A stretch of 64,000 nt of DNA from Tetracentron sinense (lineage: Eukaryota > Streptophyta > Magnoliopsida > Trochodendrales > Trochodendraceae): contig CM026560.1 in assembly GCA_015143295.1 (NCBI GenBank), forward strand, positions 2,978,501 through 3,042,500, written 5' to 3'. The position numbers and the translations under genes were made by a program. This document shows positions 57,606 through 64,000 of the stretch, piece by piece (within the stretch, counting starts at the first letter, position 1; each line of letters opens with the position of its first letter). Under the pieces are notes generated by a model that saw only the letters and a program-made list of their open reading frames with translations, did not search any database and was not told the origin of the DNA.

Positions 57606-59437
57606 AATTGCCTCTTGACGTTTTCTTATTTTTGGAGCGCTTGCCTTGTCAAAACTTGCCACGCATGCCGTTCTCCTTCTCTAAAGCCCTAGTTGGCCAA
57701 CATTAATCCGTAGGGTTAATTCCTTATATATATTATGCCTGGTATGCTTATGTCAGACCATAATATATATAAGGAATTGCTTCTCGACGTTTTCTTATTC
57801 GTGGAGCGCGTGCCCTATCAAAATTGGCCATGCACGCCGTTCTTCTCCTTCTCTAAGCATTAATCCCTATGGTTAATGCTGACCAACTAGGGTTTTAGAA
57901 GTTTTCTTCTCTTTTTCATGGGTTTTATAAAACCCTAAGCATACCTCTCTGTCATGGGTTTTCTAAAACCCTAGTTGTCAACATTAACTTGTGGGTTAAT
58001 GCTGACCAACTAGGGTTTTAGAAATCCCATGACTGTTTAGAAATGAAAACTCCCTCCCTATGTAGACAGGTTTATAACTTTATATGCATGAAGCATAAGC
58101 AGTCGCCTATGCGTCACGTAGATGGGTGGCTTGTGTTTGAACTTACAAATAGAAACTCAAGGTGCGGGGGGTGTCCCTCGTGCGCATAACATGACAAAAA
58201 ATAGCCTGATCGGAGATGTGTCCGTTCGATCGGGCTGTTTTTAAAAATGGCCACATCACCAAGCCAATTATGCCTATGGGGTGCTGGGCCTGGTGACCTG
58301 GCCCCTTCAAAAAATCAAATCGGAAGCAAACATCTCTGATTAGACTGATTCTTTTACCATGCTATGCACACGATGAATCCACATATTTGTTTTTCGAGGC
58401 CCAAACATGTGTTACGTGGCACCCACTCGCCCGACGCATGGCAATATACTCACACACAATGCAGGATTGTTGCCTTCTGAATTTGTGTAACCTTTGTTTA
58501 ACTTCTCTACCCACTAGTAAAGGTGCATGTGCATCACATGTGATAGATTTCACTCAATAAGATAATAGAATTAGAAAAGTTAAATCTGATAGCTATTAAT
58601 TTTTAGAACTTCATGGTCTTAGTAGAGGTTTAAAAAAAATTAGTTTGTTTCTGTTTGCTTAGGTTTTCTATCACAAAGTAGTTTTCAGTAGGTATTTGGT
58701 TCTAAACTAGGTTTCTATTTTCTCAATTAAAGACCTTAACTTAATTAAGGCTTTTAGTGAGAATTAAGTTACTAAGTGTTTTAATAACAATAATACGACT
58801 GTAAATTTTTTTCAAAGATCTATTTGTTATTACTTTAGTTATTTTAGGAATTTTAATTTGATGTTATGATAAGTTAGGTCACTTTTTCTACTCATTGATA
58901 ATGTATATCTCGATATAAGTTTGAGTCCCACTCAAAGGAAACATGTCAGGAATACCCTTTAAATAATGATTTTTTTCTTTTTAAACATTTATTAATATAT
59001 GAACATTACAAGGGTAATTAACTCAAGGATAAATATATAAAAACGTATAGTCCTCATAATTGTGCAAAAATACAAAAGTGTATCTCTCATCATAGGAATG
59101 TAGTATTTATATGGAATAATCTTAGATGGTGTTTAGGTCTGTAGAAAATTTTATAAATTTAAAAGATAGAAACCCCTTAAAATTTTCTTTTGTTTTCTAT
59201 AGTAATGAACTAATGATGATGCATTAGCAGCAGATAGGCCTCTTAATATGCAAGTGTAATTCAGTCATTGCACCGATTTTGGGAGAAAAGGGGAGAGAAT
59301 CTTTGCCTTTTCTGTACATTTTCTCACCCTCTCTGCCCTGTTTGTTGTAAATGATTACACTACCCATGTGTTTAATACTTATATATTAAATCACGGCAGC
59401 AAAAAATGTCCATTGATATAAACATGATCCTACCATG

Positions 59438-59478
<41 letters not shown>

Positions 59479-62400
59479 AAATTTGTGATATTGTTATTTA
59501 AAACATTAGCTGGAGTAAATGTCTGGAAAGTAATGCTTTCTGATTGTGGAGGACCAGAAGGCAAAATTTAAGCACTGTTTATACGAGTATGACACTCTTT
59601 TGGCATATACCCCATTTGCTAGAAAAATGTAGTTGGAGACACCGGTGTTCTTATCAAGACAGTTGTTAGTTTATCTTTTTTACTTTATTCCTTTTTTTTA
59701 ATGGAAAGTAAGTTGGAGATAAACTAAAAATCACATCTCGTATTTGTTTTCAATTTTTCATAAATTATTTATATATTTACTATTTTTATGTTATAAATAT
59801 TTATGCTTCAACTAAGAAGAGATGCCAAGCATTTTTAATATTTGATATACTTTAGAGTTCAAAACTTAAAATTTATGCCCCCTAAAGAAAAGAGAGAGGG
59901 GAGTGCTAGCTTTAATCGGATCAACTTCTAATCACCCCATAAAAGGGAGGGTCAAATCACTTTTTGGTGGGGTCCACATCCAAAAGTGGTTTGATCTTCC
60001 CCTTTATGGGGGGGATTAAGGGTTGACGCAATTGGCGCTAGCATTTTCAAATGATGAAATAAGATTTGAACTACTACTTGTGTCGGTGCAAGCAAGCAAG
60101 CCTGGCTTTTCCCAGACCAGCTCAGGCTCAAGAGTCATGAAACATGGGCTCCAGCCCTAGCTGTAAGTCGTAATAAGCATAAAGGTTTTGAACTCATGAT
60201 AGGCATGTAATTTTTCTTGTTAGGGCTCAGTTAGGCTCTCCCTCACTTGTGAAGAAGTCATATATTGTTTATTAATAGTTGAAAGTTGTACATTTTGTAT
60301 ACGAATCTGTATTTTCAGATCTATTTACAATTGGATTTGAGTCCGGATCCACACCGATCCGATTTGATTAGGAACCAATAAACGATATACATATATATAT
60401 ATATATATGTATGTATCATGTATGTATGTAAACACAATTGTACATACAATTCATTTAATATATTATAAATATTTTATTTGCTCTTATCTTTATATTAATG
60501 TACGTTTGTATAAACTATTATACATACGATTTATTTAACATGCTATAAATATTTTATTTGCTCTTATCCATATAATATGTACATATTGGCTATTCAATTT
60601 GAATTAGGACAGAGCCAGATCCTGGAGTCCTTACCGGATTTGAATCTGGATCTTGGTTTTTAGATTCAACGGATCTTGGATCGAATCCGAATCTGCCATA
60701 TTTAATTAGTTTGAACTTGATCCAGGTTCTTGATTGCTTATCGGTTTTGAACCTGGATCTCGGTTTTTTTAGATCTGACAGATTTTGGATCAAATCAGGG
60801 TCTTCCATTTGTTTAATCAGATCGTGCTCAGATCGATCCATAACTGATCCAAATCTGACATGCGGCAGCCTTACTTTGTATTTTGTAATTGGGTTTCTCC
60901 CTCTTCCTTATATCAAATATAATTTACATTACTTATTGCCCAAAAATAACAGCATGTTGATTATTTTACCTTCAATGCAGATTTAGTTATTTAATTCAAG
61001 TAGGGGCCGCTGTAGGTTAAGTTACATAAGTTGCTTAAGGTCAGATTGAATAGTCATAAGGATGTATTATGAGCTGAGATTGCCTCAACCTTTGTGGTTT
61101 CGTAAGTTGTCAATAGAAATAGGGGATGAATGGGCAATGTCGTAATAATGTAGGGGTTGTGATTCCTGCCCCAATGCTAAACCCGCCTGATTTTTAACAG
61201 GTTAGGGATGGCATACCTGAACAGAATTAATAATCAGGCCAGGTTTCATTGGGCATTTGCTCATAGAGGTGGGTGCCAAGGCAACCCTAACCCGACCCCA
61301 GTACATTTGTCTTGTGTATTCTCTAAAGGTTATTGCAGAGAGATCAGAGATCTCTCCTATTTTGCTGCTTGTAGCTTGAACTCCAAGCCAATTAAGGGTT
61401 TGGTGATTATTGAAGCTCCTAAAGACATCTGTTTGTAACTAGATTCATAAGAAAATTCACTTCTCTTAATCTGTTTCTGTTTTGAGTTCTTCTTCCCATC
61501 TTCGCTTTTATTTGGTGTCGTGCTATGAGACATTGGTAAAACAGTCCCCTGTTTTGAGTTCTGGGATTTGTTTGCAAATTCAATAAGCCTTAAATCAGTC
61601 CCCTGTTTTGAGTTCTTGCAAATTCAATAAGCGTTGTTAATTAAGTTTTCTTAATCCTCATTTCAGCACTCATAGGATCTACTTTGAGCTTGTATCTATC
61701 CCTAGGATCTGCGCTTATCCCTGTCCTATGGACCTATGGATATACTGTCTGTACAGTCATTGTTTGGCTGGTTTTGCTACTCAGATTAACGTCCGAATCT
61801 GAATTGAGTGGGAAAATATTGTGGTATCTGAATCCCATTGGAACTATGTCAAATCACTGTATGCCATCATCATCGTCCAACTTTATCCCTACTATATGTC
61901 CTGTTTCATCATTTTACTGTAGTCAGTAATATCTTCTGTTAGGTCATGAGACTTCAAATCTTTTTACTACTTCTATCCATGTCCTTTTCATTCATTTCTT
62001 CCTTTTGAGAGCCTTTGACATGCACTAGAGCAGTCCTTCTCAATGGTGTTGTCATAGGTCTTTGTTATAACATGAGCAAACCATCTCGAATGGATCTCCC
62101 CTACTTTTTCACCTATTGGGGTGCTCATTTTTTATTTTGTTCTTTAGGCATTGCACGTCTCTAAACAACATACTTTTAGTTCTGTGTAGTTACCATTCAC
62201 TAAGGATGTATATGTAAACCAAGAGATTCCATATAGTCACACTTAATATGAGTTCGAATGTTGATGGCAGAGCTTTACAAAAGAGTCTATATTGGCAACA
62301 ATTGTATATCTGAAACTCCCGTTAGCTTTCCCATTTTCTCTTAATTGATTCCTCTTATACTCAATTTATATAAATGTAATTTTAGTATTATATCTGGCAT

Positions 62401-63502
62401 GCACATAATGCTCTTCCAAGGGTATTTTGGTCATTTGTCTTCTACTTTACATGCGTAAACAGCCAGTGTCTCTAATTATTACATCGTGATTCTAACCTTT
62501 CATATGATTGGAGTTGTATTTCAGTTATCCAAGTGCCTTGAAGCTAATAATTGCAAATTTCAGGTTCGGGTGAAGGCTGCTCTTAACAGGCAATCCAAAA
62601 CTCGGTTGATTGGACCAAACTGCCCTGGCATTATCAAGCCCGGAGAATGTAAAATTGGAATTATGCCTGGGTATATTCACAAGCCAGGCCGTGTAGGAAT
62701 TGTTTCTAGATCTGGTACCTTGACGTATGAAGCGGTAAGATACCATTGTAAGACTAGATATTCTGCTGATTTCACGGGGTACATCCATTTTTTGAGCCCC
62801 ACCAATCAATGGCTATTGGGTACCGCCTAGGAGATCTCCTAGTTTGTAAAGCAATACAATTGGATGATCCTAAACCATCCCATCTCTATGGACCGTTTCT
62901 GCACCATTTTCCAAAGTGTGTGGATGTTTTACAGAATGAGATATATTGAATGATTAGGATCATCAAATTGGTATCATTTTTCTAGCTAGGAGATGTCTTG
63001 CTTGTCAAATTAGTATCATTTTTCTAGCTAGGAGATGTCTTGCTTGTCCGTAGATGCTAGTGGCCGAGCGTAGTTAAAATATCGCCTAGGAAACACCTAG
63101 GCCACCTCCTCGCCTAGCAGGACCTCTATTGTCTTGATGATATTGGCAGGGAATTGCTAAATCTTATAATTTAAACAGAAAAAGTAAAAATTGGATGCTT
63201 GGGCATTGCCTAGCCTAGAGAAACCCCTATTGCTTAAGTGTTGCTTGGACTCTTTGATTACATTGTATATGCGTCATGTAGCTCTATGCCACAGCTAGCC
63301 CATCTATTGTTTATCCGGCTGTGACCTATCATTTTTATGAGTTATTTATGAAATGCGAATGTGTTATATACCTGGCAGGTTTTCCAAACAACATCTGTTG
63401 GCCTAGGACAATCTACCTGTGTAGGAATAGGTGGAGATCCTTTTAACGGGACAAACTTTGTTGATTGCATGAGGAAGTTCCTCGCTGATCCTCAGACTGA
63501 AG
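45069..63502 (+). CDS. Succinyl-CoA ligase (ADP-forming) alpha subunit, mitochondrial, 3' end missing
   Basis: Four coding exons: 45069-45299, 57307-57516, 62564-62734 and 63379-63502, giving about 245 residues of a family usually about 330-345 long. The enzyme interconverts succinyl-CoA and succinate with formation of ATP in the TCA cycle, as an alpha/beta complex in the matrix. The N-terminus ([17 protein letters not shown], Ser/Arg-rich to about residue 35) looks like a mitochondrial presequence. Then come the CoA-binding fold ([20 protein letters not shown]), [49 protein letters not shown] and [18 protein letters not shown]. The active-site His lies in exons beyond the window. Introns 1, 2 and 3 are phase 0, and intron 4 interrupts a Gly codon after its first base. 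No stop or frameshift is seen, so the gene looks functional despite a 12-kb first intron full of transposons. Confidence 0.95.
45874..46185. mobile_element. Tourist-like (PIF/Harbinger) MITE, 312 bp, in intron 1
   Basis: Terminal inverted repeats of about 60 bp begin GGGTCTGTTCTTTTGTTGAG and end CTCAACAAAAGAACGGACCG. The target duplication TAA is exact (45871-45873 and 46186-46188), the TWA type expected for PIF/Harbinger MITEs. There is no coding capacity. Confidence 0.85.
46419..48123 (-). repeat. Decayed LTR, left part, interrupted by the LINE
   Basis: The left end TGTCGTGTCCCAAAATCC corresponds, on the minus strand, to an LTR end GGATTTTGGGACACGACA, like the one at 10761. AT-rich sequence up to the LINE resembles 1-350 of the window. 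The right part continues after the LINE at 55175. It lies within intron 1. Confidence 0.5.
47199..47340. repeat. Tandem array of about four 36-bp units
   Basis: (T/C)GCACATTATC(C/T)GGTG(C/T)ATACG(G/A)CTTGT-type units repeat from about 47210 to 47335 with minor changes. They lie in the LTR remnant, where related LTRs also hold arrays. Confidence 0.75.
48124..55174 (+). mobile_element. L1-type LINE, about 7 kb, nearly full length, in intron 1
   Basis: The order is 5' region, ORF1, ORF2, short 3' end and an A-rich tail (A11TA7 at about 55159-55177). An 8-bp AAATCCAT at 48116-48123 and 55175-55182 may be a short target duplication, but the A-run makes this uncertain. It sits in the same orientation as the host gene, inside the decayed LTR of intron 1. 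Confidence 0.85.
48323..51393 (+). pseudogene. LINE ORF1 (gag-like, DUF4283-type), two stops and two frameshifts
   Basis: The frame [17 protein letters not shown] ... [11 protein letters not shown] is broken by two TGA codons (about 48524 and 48605), each where CGA-to-TGA change is likely. It continues [21 protein letters not shown] to about 49100, shifts, gives [20 protein letters not shown] (the conserved DUF4283-type nucleic-acid-binding region), and shifts again near 50050. A long acidic, Ser-rich tail follows ([20 protein letters not shown]). A 31-bp segment is duplicated at 48371 and 48419 (48-bp period, GRVRRFAV twice). No clear CCHC knuckle is seen. Role in plant L1s: RNA-binding protein of the retrotransposition particle. 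Confidence 0.7.
51442..55240 (+). pseudogene. LINE ORF2: endonuclease, reverse transcriptase, zf-RVT
   Basis: The start [20 protein letters not shown] (51442) carries the endonuclease N-terminus. About 28 codons on, some 17 nt seem deleted just before the QETK catalytic Glu block, shifting the frame. From 51539 the frame is open for 1233 codons. Residues counted from 51539: endonuclease GDFN at about 102 and SDHRP at about 187; [13 protein letters not shown] at about 418; [12 protein letters not shown] at about 545; [10 protein letters not shown] with catalytic YADD at about 649; [19 protein letters not shown]; zf-[21 protein letters not shown] at about 1057. There is no stop before the poly(A) tail: the frame runs through it as SKKKIKKS to 55240. 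A single early lesion makes it non-autonomous as it stands. Confidence 0.92.
55183..55825 (-). repeat. Decayed LTR, right part
   Basis: About 55280-55400 resembles 350-480 of the window. On the minus strand a TATA box CCTATATAAGG (55509-55520) precedes a purine-rich leader, as in LTR promoters. The outer end was not identified and may be lost at the TIR-like element that follows. Confidence 0.45.
55828..56400. mobile_element. Possible TIR element in intron 1
   Basis: CATAGTCACAAA at the left faces TTTTGTGACTATG at the right. The interior is AT-rich with A/T runs and no coding sequence. No target duplication was found, so this is tentative. Confidence 0.35.
56401..57306 (+). other. 3' part of intron 1
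   Basis: Intron sequence ending TTGAAATAG at 57306. A (CT)n tract lies near 57040. ORFs here have no recognisable domain. Confidence 0.6.
57307..57516 (+). CDS. Succinyl-CoA ligase alpha exon 2
   Basis: 70 codons, phase 0 at both ends. AG acceptor AAATAG and donor GTAAAT. It encodes [20 protein letters not shown] through [13 protein letters not shown], part of the CoA-binding domain. Confidence 0.95.
57576..58040. repeat. Nested inverted and direct repeats in intron 2
   Basis: After (TA)n at 57576-57603, a unit ATAAGGAATTGC(C/T)TCT(T/C)GACGTTTTC occurs at about 57599 and 57766. An inverted counterpart GGTTAATTCCTTATATA is near 57712. Between 57845 and 58030, CCAACTAGGGTTTTAGAA and TTCTAAAACCCTAGTTG alternate in opposite orientation. 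It looks like foldback MITE copies inserted into each other. Confidence 0.6.
58175..58377. mobile_element. Foldback MITE, about 200 bp, intron 2
   Basis: The left arm CGTGCGCATAACATGACAAA (58179) continues through GATCGGAGATGTGTCCG. The right arm is its imperfect complement (CGGAAGCAAACATCTCTGAT ... TTTACCATGCTATGCACACG). The inverted repeat is about 45 bp. No clear target duplication. Confidence 0.65.
58378..59901 (+). other. Intron 2 sequence, microsatellite at 59437-59480
   Basis: AT-rich intron. A compound (TA)n(TG)n(TA)n repeat lies at about 59437-59480. No genes. Confidence 0.6.
59902..60045. mobile_element. Foldback MITE, about 144 bp, intron 2
   Basis: AGTGCTAGCTTTAATCGGAT on the left and GCAATTGGCGCTAGCATT on the right are imperfect complements. 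Inner CCCATAAAAGGGAGG and CCCCTTTATGGGGGG, and GGGGTCCACATCC, also pair. No coding capacity. Confidence 0.65.
60330..60860. repeat. GATC-rich degenerate repeat, intron 2
   Basis: Many GGATC/GATCC and GAATCTGGATCTTGG-type words occur in both orientations. About 60640-60715 and 60735-60810 are a diverged tandem duplicate. A (TA)n tract lies at about 60390-60410. It is probably a decayed foldback or satellite-like insertion. Confidence 0.45.
61542..61632. repeat. Tandem duplication, 54-bp period, intron 2
   Basis: CAGTCCCCTGTTTTGAGTTC followed by GCAAATTCAATAAGC occurs at 61542 and 61596; the second copy has a small deletion. Confidence 0.85.
62564..62734 (+). CDS. Succinyl-CoA ligase alpha exon 3
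   Basis: 57 codons, phase 0. Acceptor AAATTTCAG, donor GTAAGA. It encodes [20 protein letters not shown] through [10 protein letters not shown]. Confidence 0.95.
62964..63047. repeat. Tandem duplication, 42-bp period, intron 3
   Basis: CAAATTGGTATCATTTTTCT and the following 22 bp are repeated directly, starting at 62964 and 63006, with a single G/A difference. Confidence 0.9.
63379..63502 (+). CDS. Succinyl-CoA ligase alpha exon 4
   Basis: 41 codons plus one base. Acceptor ACCTGGCAG, donor GTAAAC. It encodes [20 protein letters not shown] through [12 protein letters not shown], then the first base of a Gly codon. Confidence 0.94.
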
Positions 63503-64000
63503 GTAAACTACTCACCTGGATGAGTCTTACCTAAATCTAATAACACCCTTGCTGAGTTATCTTGTTGTTTCTTAAGATATTTTGTAGTAAATTAGTGTGA
63601 TTAATCCTTTCAGAGGAAGAATCTGGAAAGAAAATTTTTATTGCTTTACAATATTGTTGGTTGGCATATGGAAATGTTGATTGATTTTTAAGATGTTTAG
63701 GGATTTTTTTTCCTATTTCTTCTTCCCTGATTTTTTTAATCAACTTTTCATCAAATTTGCTTGGATTTTGGTTTGTTCACCCATATCAGTCAAAATCTAG
63801 TAAGTGTCATCAGGTAGAACGAGTGGGGTGTTTTTCTTCCGGTAAAAATGTTACATGGTTATATTTTCCAACTTTTTCAGATTTTACGCACTTCTTAAAA
63901 AATATATTCAATAAAAGATCATTTTACAAATAATTTTCAAATTAAATATTTAAAATTATAAGTTTATTACTAGGCCAATGTGGTTCAAATTTTAGTTTCT
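63503..64000 (+). other. Intron 4, running off the window
   Basis: AT-rich intron sequence with no acceptor leading into recognisable family sequence before the edge. Confidence 0.6.

Noticed and set aside
61208..61438. 76-codon ORF in intron 2
   Set aside because: No motif, no splice signals, and it lies between well-supported exons 2 and 3.
62486..62830. 114-codon ORF taken as an intact gene
   Set aside because: Only 62564-62734 is exon; the rest is read-through into the flanking introns.

Overview
The window is nuclear DNA of a flowering plant. The evidence is a spliced mitochondrial succinyl-CoA ligase alpha gene with GT/AG introns, plant-type Ty3/gypsy chromoviruses, plant L1-type LINEs, a CACTA transposon, a Helitron, Tourist-like and other foldback MITEs, and long AT-rich spacers. 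The lineage cannot be fixed from the sequence alone. Nearly all of the window is mobile-element sequence; only two host genes are supported, both partial.

Layout. 1-2.93 kb: an LTR cut by the window edge that appears to sit inside a larger solo LTR (family A). 3.99-4.20 kb: the last coding exon of an unrecognised plus-strand gene. 4.5-7.97 kb: spacer with several MITEs and a 545-bp TIR element with a perfect 8-bp target duplication. 7.98-10.68 kb: second family A solo LTR. 10.76-15.51 kb: a minus-strand solo LTR interrupted by a plus-strand solo LTR, each with its own exact 5-bp target duplication. 16.2-17.4 kb: minus-strand LINE RT remnant. 18.36-20.94 kb: third family A solo LTR. 22.24-22.54 kb: EAR-motif (NINJA/AFP-like) gene fragment. 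22.70-25.32 kb: defective CACTA element. 25.55-27.60 kb: non-autonomous Helitron carrying an aldehyde dehydrogenase fragment. 28.39-29.18 kb: GAPDH pseudogene. 29.73-35.22 kb: full-structure minus-strand chromovirus with two 457-bp LTRs, PBS, PPT and a lightly damaged gag-pol. 35.4-44.6 kb: a LINE 3' remnant fused to a 5'-truncated Tekay/Del-like chromovirus, whose RNase H domain is split by a solo LTR, followed by another LINE 3' end. 44.76-44.93 kb: tRNA-derived SINE.

From 45.07 kb to the right edge runs the plus-strand succinyl-CoA ligase alpha gene. Four exons are visible; the exon holding the catalytic His lies beyond the window. Intron 1 is about 12 kb and holds a Tourist-like MITE, a decayed LTR and a ~7-kb LINE with a nearly intact ORF2. 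Intron 2 is about 5 kb and holds foldback MITEs and microsatellites.

I found no previously undescribed molecular system. The most informative material is the nested insertion record (at least seven insertions dated relative to each other by target duplications), captured host-gene fragments, a LINE ORF2 that is close to intact and reads through its own poly(A) tail, and a gag/pol junction on an A-run that could be either a frameshift site or a simple indel.
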